Positions 32,562 to 44,516 of a DNA stretch of 64,000 bases are shown here, piece by piece; within the stretch, counting starts at the first letter, position 1, and every line of letters starts with the position of its first letter. Under the pieces are notes generated by a model. That model searched no databases. It was given only the letters and a program-made list of their open reading frames with translations, and was not told the origin of the DNA. Both the position numbers and the translations under genes were made by a program. The stretch comes from Tieghemostelium lacteum (lineage: Eukaryota > Evosea > Eumycetozoa > Dictyosteliales > Raperosteliaceae): NCBI GenBank assembly GCA_001606155.1, contig LODT01000051.1, positions 310,001-374,000 of the forward strand, given 5' to 3'.

Positions 32562-32662
32562 GATGTTTTATTCAAATTATTTTAAAAAACATCTATTTTT
32601 TTTTTTTTTTTTTTTTTTGCATTATTATCCAAGCGCTTTGTTACGAAATCATTTTTCACACG

Positions 32663-33851
32663 ATGATCAATAATATTTGTAAAAGACTAGGAAATACATT
32701 ACATTTATATTCAAAAAATACATATCTGTATAAACAACAACTACCAATCTATAGCAAACAGAATACATTATCATCATCTACATCTATATTTATCAATAAT
32801 GAATCAACACTAAATTCAAACTATTTATCAATCAGAACTATAATTTCATCAGCTAATGATATTGCATTGAATAATTTACGTGATAACCCAGGTGCAAATA
32901 AAAAAGTATTTATATAAACAGTTTTAGAGAGTTCAATTGAAACCATCAACCAGACATGTCAGTTTTCATTGTAGATATTAACATAAGCAATACTATTTTC
33001 AGAAAGTTAGAGTTGGTAGAGGTATAGGTTCAGGTAGAGGTAAAACATCAGGTAGAGGTCATGGTGGTCAAAAAGCAAGAGCAGGTCACAGTAAATATCA
33101 TAATATTGGAATCATTAATCATTGCAAACATACAGGTGTTCAGTGAATAATTTGAATATTAATAATGCATATTTTAAAACATAGATATTCCAAGAGGATT
33201 CGAAGGTGGTCAAACACCATTATATAAGAGAATGAGAAAATATGGTTTCTCAAATGCAATGTTTTCTAGAAATCTGATACCAGTTAGTTTTTTAGATTTG
33301 GAAAGACTTATTAACGATAAACAGATTAATCCACAAGAAACTATTACTATGAAACACCTATTTGATGCTAAAGCAGTTCAAGCTGTTAAACATGGTGTTA
33401 AACTATTAGCAAATGTATGTTAACTTTTGGAAATTTACCATAAATAGTTTCATATATGTAGTGTGGTATTTTTGGTAAATTCAATGAAAATATGAAAATT
33501 TAGTACTAAATTTAATCTAAAACAAAAACAACACAGGGAGCAGATAATTTTAATCATGTAATTAATATTGAATTATCAGATTTTTCAGAAAGTGCTAGAA
33601 AAAAAATTGAATCACTGGGAGGAGTTGCAAAAAATGTCTACTATGATAGAGTTGGTTTAAGATATTTACTGAGACCATATAAATTTGATTTTGTTCCAAA
33701 AAGAGCTAGAGTACCACTGAAATTAAAAGATAAATATCCTGATCATCCAACTGGATATATGGGTGCCTACTCAACTCAAGGTGGAAAATTAGAGGAAGAA
33801 TCAGAAGAAAATGTAGTGGAGGAAGAACAACAACATCAACAGGAAAAATAA
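32663..33851 (+). CDS. mrpl15: Mitochondrial large-subunit ribosomal protein uL15m
   Basis: Four exons by phase-consistent splicing: 32663-32905, 33003-33135, 33185-33414 and 33537-33851. Introns are 97, 49 and 122 nt. The product is 306 residues. The N-terminal about 60 residues are basic and Ser/Asn-rich, like a mitochondrial presequence. Then come the L15 signature [20 protein letters not shown] and [10 protein letters not shown], then [21 protein letters not shown], and a C-terminal extension with [24 protein letters not shown]. Bacterial L15 is about 145 residues; long N- and C-terminal extensions are normal for mitochondrial versions. It ends in a Glu/Gln-rich tail. Every exon is too short to be obvious alone. 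Confidence 0.88.
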
Positions 33852-34526
33852 TAATTTAAATCTGTGAATTCATGAAAATTTTAAAAATAAAATCATATAG
33901 CACCAACAACACTCACTCTCACTGCACCCCCAGAGACACTTCATATTGTGAAAGAAAGAAAATTCCAATTTATCCACTTTAGATATTTTTTTCCATCAAT
34001 TTGTTGTTTTGGGTTTTTCTTGCCTTTAGGATTTTTTTTTACCTTCAAAAATTCACGTAAAACGATGGAGGAAGAGGAAATGAAAATTTAATTGATTTTT
34101 TTTTTTTTTTATTTTTGCAAACAATCATCATCATTTGAAGTGTTATTTGCTGTTGTTGTTACAAATTTGTATTTGTCCTCCTATTGTTGTCCTTTTTTCC
34201 TATTTTATATATTTTATTTGTTTTTTTTTTGTGTATATATTCTTATCCTATTTAAAGTTCAATGCATTTTTATTAATGCTTAGTTTACAATTCAAACATT
34301 CCTCAATCATTGTTAAATAATAAAATATTAGTTTTATTATTGGTCTCAACACATTATAAGATACTTTAGTGTGCATTTCTATCTATCAACATCCAATCAA
34401 GTTCAAAAAGTAGAGTAAAGTTATCTCTATTTTATTTTTCTATTATTTATTACGGTAAATCACTATTCTACACCTTTCATCTTACATTTCAACCAAATTT
34501 TTAAATAACAACAAATTACACACAAA
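33852..34526. other. Intergenic region upstream of the zinc-finger transcription factor
   Basis: 675 bp with long T-tracts (34100-34112, 34220-34230) and a CA/CT-rich patch at 33900-33945. Small frames here are low complexity and not coding-like. It is probably the promoter and leader of the gene at 34527. Confidence 0.45.
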
Positions 34527-36179
34527 ATGGGTCCAACATTTGACTTTACACCACAAACCATCAACAACAATAATTACGATTCTGCCTATCATTTAATGTC
34601 ATTGAAATCAATGAGTTCTTTACAAACTCCCATCAATGTCAATGTTAATAAATTAAATTATAACATTAACACCATTACCAATAAGAATGTATGTATACGA
34701 AATAATCGTAGCCATTGCTGCAAAAAAACAATTTTTTAATCACAATCCACTTTTTTGCCAAAAAACCAGACTTTTGAAGGTGACTTGAGAAATCTACCAA
34801 TTCCAACATCAAATAGTAATTATTGTCAATTTCCACCTGTAACTCAAGTTGGGTCACCAAATTATCAGTATCCAACTAACTTTGACAGTTCAAATTGGTA
34901 TTTCTTACCAATAAAGAGTAATTTGTCATGTCCACCATTGTCTATATCCAACAGCCACATTACTACCAATACTTCACCTGACTATTTAAACAATTTCAGT
35001 AATGACAGTATTTCACCACCTCCATCACCATTGTCATTGCAAAATGAGTTAAAGAGAAAATCTAATCTCAAAGCCAATACCACCAACTACTTTAATTACC
35101 CAAATCCTACTTATTCCTACACACAATATCAGTCTGTACCTACTGCTGTTTCAACTCCCCAACAACAAGGCTCACAGCAAGTTAAAAGATTAAAATCAAT
35201 TAATAACTATGATAATCCATCACCATCTTTTTCACAACAACCACACCAACAACAACAACAACATCAACAACAGTTTCACTTGGCACAAGTACCTCAACTT
35301 GCAGACCAATATTTATTCTCAAAGTTGAATAATAACTCTTTGTGGGTATGTCCACCAAACTCTAGTGTACCATCATCACCAGATTTACCATTGACTTTTA
35401 TAACATCACCTTATAATGACGATAAATTATGCCAGTTATCAACTGCTGCTGTTTTCAGTACAAAATCCACATCACCAGATACTTTGAAAGATACTTCTTT
35501 TGGTGCTCCTCTAAGCTCTAAATTGACTAAAAACATCACAAAAACATCAGACAAGTACGAACAGTTTACACTTCCTCTAGATTTACTAGAAGATTGGATG
35601 GAAGCTGAAGGTAACCTATTTAAGATTGGTTATGTCAAATCTGGTGGTAAAGTTGTCGGTGCTCACGCAGACAGAAAAACACTGACTCTGAAATCGAATA
35701 GCAAGGTCAATACTAGAAAGAAGAATAAGAGAATTTTGCTGTGGACTCAAAAGTACGTTTGCTCTAGAGCAGGAGTTCCCAAATCAAAGAAATCAGATTC
35801 ACCAGCTGCAATTAATCTAAAGAAAAAAGCTGCAAATAAGAGATGCAACTGTCAGAGTAAAATTGTCGTCTCTGTCTATGCTGACGATTTGGATAATATA
35901 GTGGTAAAAAGACTTTCAGATCACTCTGCTCACATGACTGAAGAGGAAATGAATGAAATCAAACCTAAACAACATTTAAACTTTCAGAAATTCTCTGAGA
36001 GAAATGAAGACCAACTACTACAATCACCAAGTTTTTTAAATACTCCACGTCTTTTAGCAACTCCTTTATCATCACCCTATTTTAATTTACCATTAAACAG
36101 TAATGTTATACTTCAAAACAACAACAATAATCACAACACCAACTCAAACCCTCATCTGAATAATTTGACAGTATTTTAA
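34527..36179 (+). CDS. Putative transcription factor with FAR1/WRKY-GCM1-like zinc-binding domain
   Basis: Two exons, 34527-34688 and 34770-36179, with an 81-nt intron (GTATGT...CCAG) in phase 0. The product is 523 residues. Residues 1-330 are Pro/Gln/Ser/Asn-rich and disordered, activation-domain-like. The folded core (about 330-450) starts at LLEDWMEAEGNLFKIGYVKSG and contains a Cys in KYVCSRAGVPKSK, a CxC in RCNCQSKIVV, and HSAH in RLSDHSAHM. A C...CxC...HxH pattern around beta strands is how WRKY-GCM1/FAR1-type zinc domains bind DNA. The Lys/Arg-rich loop fits. A CudA-like dictyostelid factor is an alternative I cannot exclude. It precedes a homeobox gene across 1.8 kb of non-coding DNA. 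Confidence 0.55.
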
Positions 36180-37984
36180 AAAAACAAACTTCAAAATTAT
36201 CAAGTTTCAAGTGATAATTTTATTTTCAAATATCAAATCAATGTTATCTTTTTCCCCATATGATATCATAAATTTTTATATCACTTTTTTCAATATCTAA
36301 AATCTTTTTTTTTTTTTATTTGATTGTGAGGAAATTATTTGTTTTTCAGAGTGTTTGGGATTTTCAGTATATGAACAAGCAGTGTATTCTATAAATCCCA
36401 TCAAGCTTTTTGTACAATACAATATCTCAATTTTCTATTATCAGATATTATATTATATGAATTATAATGTGGGTAGTTTTTATTTTTTTGCCATATATAT
36501 AATTTCATTGAATTCAACATGTTCCTCATAATGTTGTCACCCTATTTCGCCTTTTTGATTAATGAAAAACCATCAACATAAATATTTGATTTATAATAAT
36601 CCAGTGATCTTTGCTACATGATATGAATTTTCCAATTGAGATTTTCAATGATTATAAAAAAAAAAAATTTTAATTCTTTGTGTATTTATATTATTTTTCC
36701 CACCCGAAATCAAAACCATTGAGTAGACAAAAATAAAAAAAATAGTGAAATTGAAAAAATAACACCACCAAATTATTTTCAACTCTTTTTTTCAATGTGT
36801 TGTTGTAAATTGACACTCGATGTGTGGGGGTAGATACAAGTTAAAATATTATGATATGATAATACTGCCCATCAAACATATCATTTATCAAAAAACCTAT
36901 TTTAATTAATTAATCACCTAGATAGGATATTAACTGCCTTTACAAACCATGGAGAATCAAGTACCCCTACCAGTAGCTCATTGTATTCTAACAATTTACC
37001 TCAATATGTTTTCTTTTTCGTTTGAGATTTGAAAAGTCATTTATCAAAAAATTTGAAAAAAAAGTTGAGCACAACAGTTAATAATGGGGATAATGCATAA
37101 AAAACAGTGTTTTTTTTTAAACTAAGCAACGAAGGTTCCCTCTATCCTTATCTATAGAGTCTATTGTTGAAACATTTTTTTTATTTTTTTTTTTGTTAGA
37201 TAATATATTTGTATAAAACTTAATAACTGGTCGAGGAGCATTAATTAAGAATTTTCTTTTTTTTCATTAAGTGTCCCTCTAACCTCCCCATATACACTTA
37301 GATCACATTCTACATAGAATCACAAGAGAAACTATAATTTTCATTTTATTTTTTTATTTTAAATTATAATTTTTTTTTTATACTTGATAATTATATCTAT
37401 CAATCAATTGTGTTCATTTTTCACCTTCCCACCTCACTTTTCAGAAACTGTTTATTTATATCTTTTTATACATTTTTGGAATTTTTGTTTCCGTATTCAG
37501 GCCAATCATTGTTTTTTTTTTTTCGTTTGATCAAGTGCAAACCTTAATTGTTAAAAGAGTACTCTCTTTTCAAAGTACACCACTAAGGACCCTAAAAACT
37601 TTTTTTTTTTTTTTATATTTTTTTTATTTTTATTAAATATTATTTACTTTTGTTGTGCATTCCAATACAAATCAAACAAAAATTTCCACTCTTTTTCAAT
37701 TGTTTTTTTGATCAAAAAAAAACATTTAGAGGGTTTATTATACAGATAATAGTCTATAGAATATAACAAAACACAAACACCTTACCGATAACACATAACT
37801 ATATTCGTGTATATTTATATAAAGATAACTTTTATGATTTTGTGTAATTTCCAAAACCTCTAAAATTTTTGGGTTTTAAATTTTTTTTATCAATCATACT
37901 ACAAAAAAAAACAAGGACTCCATCAAAAGTTGAAACCCAACTATAAAAATTAAAATTTGTATATATTATTAAAACACACACAAA
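36180..37984. promoter_or_regulatory. Long non-coding region upstream of the homeobox gene
   Basis: 1.8 kb, the longest gene-free stretch in the window. It is dominated by A/T homopolymers with scattered less AT-rich islands (about 36815-36840 with TGTGTGGGGGTAGAT, 36935-36975, 37125-37160, 37270-37300). I see no protein-like frame, tRNA or repeat. Its position before a developmental-type transcription factor suggests an extended cis-regulatory region; an unrecognised ncRNA is possible. Confidence 0.45.
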
Positions 37985-38272
37985 ATGTCAGAATCAACAT
38001 TTTATGATGATCAGCGATTTTATGATCAAGAATCTACATATGACAATGACCCATTTTCAATGGACACTGATCAGGTATGTCTTTTTTAAAAATACACCAC
38101 ACCACACCACACCACACACACCACACCTACATTTTACATATACCTCAAATATTTTATAAATAGCTTTGGATTATTAATTATCATCATTACGTATTAAATT
38201 TGGATATATTTAGAATTCAATAGACGCTAGTGAAACTAAAAAAAATATATTAGGAAATGTAAATGGTACTCC

Positions 38273-38311
<39 letters not shown>

Positions 38312-41300
38312 GCAACAACAAACACTATTTCCCAGTAGTCCTTTATACTATGGTGTTGGTAGTCATATCAATGGTAGTGACAATAGTATAGCAATACCAG
38401 CATCACCAACATCATCATCAACTTCAACATCATCCCAATCACCACCACCTATTTTACCACAACAACATCAGTTACATCAACACCAACAACATCAATCAAA
38501 TACAATGGTACCTTCGCTTCAAGGTGGACAATCACCACCACAACACCAACAACAACAGTCACAACAACCATCACCTCAATTAACAAATAATCATTTAAAT
38601 CAATTTCCAGTTAGTGAAGTTGATATTTCAAATAATAGTAATAATAGTCATCATATAATATATAATAACAATAATAGTAATAATAATAATAGTAGTAGTA
38701 GTAGTAGCAATAATAATAGTAATATTTCATTTTTACCAAATCAAGAACATATAACACAACCACATTTTATAAATGCAACATTGAAAAGAGATTTAATTAA
38801 TTCTATACACTATCAGAATAATAATGGATTCTATCCAACTGATAACACTCTGAATAGTAATACATATTTTGTACCAAACCAATCAACATCACTTTTAAAT
38901 AATGCCACTGTCAATAGTAATTTTACAACTCCATCTTGGGTAAATGGTGACATTAATAAGACTAATACCACATCACCACAACATCCAATAGGACTATCAG
39001 TATACATACCTCAACATATTCAACATTTACAACCACAACAACAGCAACTACAAATACCATTGACATCAATAGTGGGGAACAAGAATACATTTAATGTAAT
39101 CAATCCTCATTTGGGTACAAGTCTACCTGGTACACCAACTGGAAACCTATCTAATTCATTCAGTGACCATTTCTCACTGTCCTCACCATCACTGTTATCC
39201 AGTAGTACTACATCATTCCTACCACCACCAACACTAACCTCATCACCACTTCCCAATAGCTCACCATCAACATCACCATCACCCTCTTCACCCAATGTCA
39301 AAAAATCAAAAACCTCTCGAAAAAAACCCACAAAACAAGATTCACTTGAAAATATTGCTTCTGTAAAAAATCAGTTAAAAGAGACCAAAAGATCCAACAG
39401 TTCTCCAAATTTGAAAAAACAAATACTCTCTCAACGTCTTTCACTGATACCCAATGACAGTAAAAACCTAATTCCAGGATCAACAAGCAACGATGACCTT
39501 AATTCCTCCACCGAATCAGGTTTCAGTGATTTTGATAACAGCCATTCCCCAAGCACCTCTAAAAAAGGAAAGAAATCGTCAGCTGCCAAGTCATCACCAT
39601 CACTCAATACCTCACAGTCATCCATGTTGACACCCACCATGTCAGGCCTGTCACTTTCCACAAGTGGGGGTCTACCATTTTCACCTATACTTTCTCAATC
39701 TGCTGGTGCTCTACATGCTCCCTCTAAATTGGACTTGAATGAGAGCTCAGAGAGCAGTTTTCAGTCACCTTCTATTCACAATAGTGGTATTTTCCATGCC
39801 TCGCTTACCATGCAGGCTTTTTCACCTCAAGTTTTAAACGGCTTTTTTGTTAAAGACCAAGACCTCGCAAAGAAACTCAAAGAGTCTATGCTACCTGTCC
39901 AGTACCAGAATAGCCAAGAGCAGCAATTCACACCACAGAGTCTAGACCAAGAGCTTGCTAATCTACAAAGTGTCATTGCGTCACTTAACGATACACATCG
40001 TCGCGAGATTTGGAGTAGTATCAATGAACTTTCATTCGATTCCCAAAATCCATATTACTACGCCAATTTGGATTCGTCATCTCATTCATTGGGTACACTG
40101 CTACCAAAGAAAGTTTTAAACTTTTATTTCCTCCGTTTGATGATGTTGAATAACCCTAATTCCGATATACCCATTCCCACTGCAAATCACAGTTTTGCAC
40201 CGCTATCTCCTGTTGAAGAGGACTTGGACCCTGACCAATCTGATGATGAGGAATTTGAAGACTCTAATTGTAATAATAGTAGTAACCAAGATCAAGATGA
40301 TAATCAAGATTCTGAAGAAGAATATAGAAAATCAAAATCAAAAAAATTAAAAACATGTAATAATAGTAATATTGAATTAACAAACAATACTACCTGTACA
40401 AATCAAGGATCAAAAACATCGAGAACAAAAAAAATATCAAGAGTGGCATCGACTAGTTCCATTCCATCACTTAAACAACAACAACAACAACAATCACCAA
40501 TACTTCAACCATCTCTTCCTACTCAACTAGCTCAACATTCACCACTTATTGGCAGTAGTACTTCAACTCCAATGAGTCCTATACTATCAACAGCTACTGG
40601 AAGTCTGATATTTGATCAAAATAGCACTACACCCAACATGTACACACCAATGAGTATAAACTCTACTACACCATATTTATTCAATCCTTATGGAATCAGT
40701 ACTACTACTTCTATAAATTCACCTCCACCAAATAACACTCCAATTACAAACTTAAATATTCAACAACATCCTCATATACAAAGAACTAGTAGTTTACCTT
40801 CACTTCCTATTATATATAATAATAATAATAACAATAATAATAACAATAATAATAACTTTCAATTACAACAAGATTTAATTGATCAACAACAGATACTACA
40901 ACCAATTTCTAATTTTCAAGAATCTAATTCTACTGAGAATCTATCATCTTCATCACCACCTACTAATAGTGGTAAATCATCATCTACACCTAAAAAGAGA
41001 AGATCATCATTCAATGAACATCAGACAAAGGTACTCAATGAATACTATAATGAGAGATGGGGTAATGGTCAAGCTAATGTACATAATAACAGTAACGATG
41101 CAATTAAATACTCTGCTGAAGAAATTCAACAGATTGCTGCTGAGATTGGTCTGAAGGAACACCAAGTTAAAGTATATTTCCAAAACAGAAGGGCAAGATC
41201 CAGAAATTTAGTTCAACCAAATCCAAGTATATTAAACTCTTCTTTACCACCTTCTAGTACTGCATCTTCAATATCACCAGTTTTCTTAAACAACAATAAT

Positions 41301-41408
41301 AACAATAACAACAATAATAATAACAATGATCAAAATTCTAATAATTCACCTTCTAGTTCAGGTTCTTCACCTTCTTTGAATTCATCTTCTAATGACATTG
41401 AAGAATAG
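37985..41408 (+). CDS. Homeobox protein with atypical, loop-expanded homeodomain
   Basis: Two exons, 37985-38074 (30 codons) and 38214-41408, with a 139-nt intron containing an ACACC-rich repeat. The product is 1094 residues. Most of the protein is Gln-, Asn-, Ser- and Pro-rich low complexity (Gln run near 38270-38320, Asn runs near 40816-40857 and 41291-41328). The homeodomain lies at about residues 935-1010: helix 1 SSFNEHQTKVLNEYYNERW, then an expanded loop, then KYSAEEIQQIAAEIGL and the recognition helix KEHQVKVYFQNRRARSR with Asn51 and Arg53. About 15 extra residues (GNGQANVHNNSNDAI) sit between helices 1 and 2. Position 48 is Tyr instead of Trp. It is probably a nuclear sequence-specific regulator of development. 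I do not assign an hbx number. Confidence 0.85.
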
Positions 41409-41728
41409 TCAGAGCTATATTACTACAATTTCAAAAAAAAACCCCAACTCCCCCAACTCCCTCTAAAGTATCAAATAAGATATATAATATTTTGTTTTTT
41501 AATAATAAAGTTGTAATTTCTCAAAATTCTAATATATAACTTTGCTTGGATCAAGAGTAATATTTAATTTAATAATATTTAAATTGGACAAATAGAAAAT
41601 TGGTGTGAATTTAAATCTCTTTCCTACAATAACTTAATATTGAAAAATAATTTGATTGCAATTGTATAAATATTAATTTAATTTTATATAAATTTTTATT
41701 TTATTTCATTTTTTTTATAAATTGTGAG
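41409..41728. other. Intergenic region
   Basis: 320 bp of AT-rich DNA between two plus-strand genes, with T-tracts just before the next ATG. Nothing else recognised. Confidence 0.5.
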
Positions 41729-44431
41729 ATGAGTAATAGAAATGAATTATCTAGAGAAGATAAACAGTTGTTAGAGAATTTGGGTAAAAAAGAACCATAT
41801 AAAAAACATCAGCATCAGTTTAGTGAGTATTCTCATGACGATGCACAGTCACAGAGACAACACTTTGGAATACATTCCAATCGATCACCTATAACTATTG
41901 ACAATGATGATATAGAAGATCCTATAGAAAAAGAACTTAGAAAAAAAATGTATTCAATGTTATCAAATTCAATTCAATCTAATAACAATAATAATAGTAA
42001 TAGTTATGGTATGACTACTACAACACATAGTAGCAGTTATGGTAATCTAACTGATTCACTTAGTAACAATAACAATAACAATAGTAGTAGTTACTCTTAT
42101 TCTAATCAAAATAATGATACACAACTAAGAGATATAAAAAAAGCAATTAATAATCAACAGATTGATCAATCATCATATAATAATAATAATAATAATAATC
42201 TATTTGGTACACCTAGAAAATCACAGAAAAGTAATGCTAGTAACCAACCATTGGCTATTAGTAACAGTGCTTTGAATAGTACATTTACAACACCTATAAA
42301 ACAACAGAATAGTTTGCAAACTAGTACACAGGGTACCAATTTACTGAATCAGCAGGTACCTCAAGAGGATGAATTAGATTTAGAAAAAAATTATGTGGTG
42401 GTAGAGAGAAATCGTGTAAAACAGTTTGCAAAAGAATATGGGTTTCATGTAGAGAGAGAATATGAGATTTTAAAAGAGTATAAATTATATGTGGTTGAAG
42501 ATTGGGTATATAAATCTAATCATACATGGACTGCCGTGGTATTCTCTGGAAATTCATCGGATAAGATTGTAGCTTCAATTATCAGACCTGATCAACAGAA
42601 TAAGAATTTACATAGTTTGATTGCAAAACCACCAAATTCTACATTTTATGGGATTAATAGTGCATATGGTCAGTTATTACTTGCCAATCATAGTGTCAAG
42701 ACATCACAGCAGTTTATTAAATTGGTTGAGGTTCCTGATGGTGATTTTGATAGTCATATTGATCGTATCAAATTGAATTTGTCATTAAAGAGATTGGGAT
42801 GTACACAACCAAGTTATCAACTGTCTATCAATCCTGTACCAAGATCTACTGAAACTGAGTTTGAAAAGATATCTAATAGACCATATAATAGCTCTTCGAT
42901 TAGTGAATTTATTAAAGAGATACAAGCTGCACTTTCAAATCTCAATTATCTACCACAACTCACAAAGATTGATGGATGTTATGATCAAAAGACTATAAAT
43001 GCTGTCAAAGCATTTCAGATTGACTTGAATAAACAGAGATTGAAAACAGATCCATCTATACCAACTATAAAGGCAGAAGGGTATCTTAATGAAACTACAT
43101 TCAAGGGTATAGTAAATGAAATCTATTTACTAAAGAAAAAGATTGACAGTTTCTTGCCATCCAAGAAACTTAATTCCAGAATCAATGATCCTATTAAACA
43201 GTATAACCTGTTTTCACAGTATATTAAAGAGTTTCAGGATACCTATGGAATCTATCCTGATGCACCTGGAAAGAATATTCATTTGTATTTGGAGAGATTG
43301 AAAGCTAACCTCGACGGTGAACATGAAAAGTCAAATGACATATTCTACAATGACCAATTTGATGACGATGACGATGATGATGAAGATGGACATTCACACA
43401 GTCATTTCCATGACGATGACGAAGAGGATGAAGATGAATACTATGAATCTGATAATTTTAATAGCGAATCTGAAATGTCACAGGATTTCTCACCTATGAC
43501 AACGTCACCTTCTATACCTATAAGAGGACATTCCAATTTGAGTTCTGTTAGCGGTCAACAGAACTTTAGTTCACCATCATCACCATTGAGTGGTAATACA
43601 CCAAATGCATTGTATTCAAGTCCCAGTAGTGCATCACCTTCTATTAAACCTAAACCAAATATACCTGGTGTTTCTAGTCAACAACAAAGTGATGGTCAGC
43701 AACAGGGGTTACATAAACACAGCCTTTCACACGACAATTCAATGTTAAATGATTTGGAGACTTATGAAGATGCAAAAGAAAAAGAGTTACTAAAAGAGAC
43801 AATTTTGAAACTAGAGACTCTTTTGGAAACTCAACAACATGAGTATGATAAACTCAAAGAAGAGTTTGATAGATTAGCAGATAATTACTATGATATCAAA
43901 GAACAGTCATTGCGATCAATAGCTATCATCCAAACCAACGAGAAGATTTTCAATGAAATGAATAGTAAATACCAAAAATTAGTTAAACAAGAATTACCAG
44001 AAATTGAAGATAAGATCTTATCCAATATCGATGTTATTCAATCTTATTCCAATAGAATGAAACGTCTAGATGAAATTGTTGGTTCCATTCAAAGAAAACA
44101 CGATAGAAATATATTCTCAATTACAACTAGTTATCTTTGGAGTATTGTCTCTTTAGTAGCTGTATTCTTTGCCTATTTGATTATGTTCTTTGGTGGTGTT
44201 AAAAGTAAAATTAATACATCTTCAGCATCATCTTCATCCTCTTCATCACAATATAACAAATCATTGAATTCCTCTACATCATCAACACCCTCATCTTCAA
44301 CTCCACCTTTAGAGAACCGTGATCAAGATATTAAACAATTCATCTCCAAACAAAGACTAAAACTCTCTTCTTTAATGCTAGAAGATATTGACGATATGGA
44401 TAGTACTCAACAACCTTCTCCAAAGTTTTAA
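41729..44431 (+). CDS. STB6-like N-terminal domain / PGBD-like / C-terminal membrane-segment protein
   Basis: 900 residues. Residues 1-215 are polar low complexity. Residues about 220-390 (GFHVEREYEILKEYKLYVVEDWV, ANHSVKTSQQFIKLVEVPDGDF, LNLSLKRLGCTQP) match the pattern of the fungal STB6/Sin3-binding family (YELYVVEQW, VPDGD, NxNLKRLGC). Residues about 392-475 resemble a peptidoglycan-binding-like three-helix domain (IQAALSNLNYL, DGCYDQKTINAVKAFQ, EGYLNETTF). An acidic stretch (about 545-575), a coiled coil (about 685-790) and a single hydrophobic segment near 800-824 (SYLWSIVSLVAVFFAYLIMFF) follow, with a Ser-rich tail. It is probably an intracellular membrane-anchored protein; the molecular role is unknown. 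No signal peptide is present, so cell-wall binding is unlikely. Confidence 0.6.
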   Translation: MSNRNELSREDKQLLENLGKKEPYKKHQHQFSEYSHDDAQSQRQHFGIHSNRSPITIDNDDIEDPIEKELRKKMYSMLSNSIQSNNNNNSNSYGMTTTTHSSSYGNLTDSLSNNNNNNSSSYSYSNQNNDTQLRDIKKAINNQQIDQSSYNNNNNNNLFGTPRKSQKSNASNQPLAISNSALNSTFTTPIKQQNSLQTSTQGTNLLNQQVPQEDELDLEKNYVVVERNRVKQFAKEYGFHVEREYEILKEYKLYVVEDWVYKSNHTWTAVVFSGNSSDKIVASIIRPDQQNKNLHSLIAKPPNSTFYGINSAYGQLLLANHSVKTSQQFIKLVEVPDGDFDSHIDRIKLNLSLKRLGCTQPSYQLSINPVPRSTETEFEKISNRPYNSSSISEFIKEIQAALSNLNYLPQLTKIDGCYDQKTINAVKAFQIDLNKQRLKTDPSIPTIKAEGYLNETTFKGIVNEIYLLKKKIDSFLPSKKLNSRINDPIKQYNLFSQYIKEFQDTYGIYPDAPGKNIHLYLERLKANLDGEHEKSNDIFYNDQFDDDDDDDEDGHSHSHFHDDDEEDEDEYYESDNFNSESEMSQDFSPMTTSPSIPIRGHSNLSSVSGQQNFSSPSSPLSGNTPNALYSSPSSASPSIKPKPNIPGVSSQQQSDGQQQGLHKHSLSHDNSMLNDLETYEDAKEKELLKETILKLETLLETQQHEYDKLKEEFDRLADNYYDIKEQSLRSIAIIQTNEKIFNEMNSKYQKLVKQELPEIEDKILSNIDVIQSYSNRMKRLDEIVGSIQRKHDRNIFSITTSYLWSIVSLVAVFFAYLIMFFGGVKSKINTSSASSSSSSSQYNKSLNSSTSSTPSSSTPPLENRDQDIKQFISKQRLKLSSLMLEDIDDMDSTQQPSPKF

Positions 44432-44516
44432 CACTAAAATAATATAAATTTGTAAATAAAAAACAATCATGTACAATTATAAAATAAAATGTAAATAAAA
44501 CAAATTTGGATTTATT

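Noticed and set aside
42905-43120. Peptidoglycan-binding-like module as evidence of bacterial gene transfer or wall binding
   Set aside because: The protein lacks a signal peptide, has dictyostelid low-complexity regions and eukaryotic STB6-like flanks; nothing else suggests a recent bacterial source.
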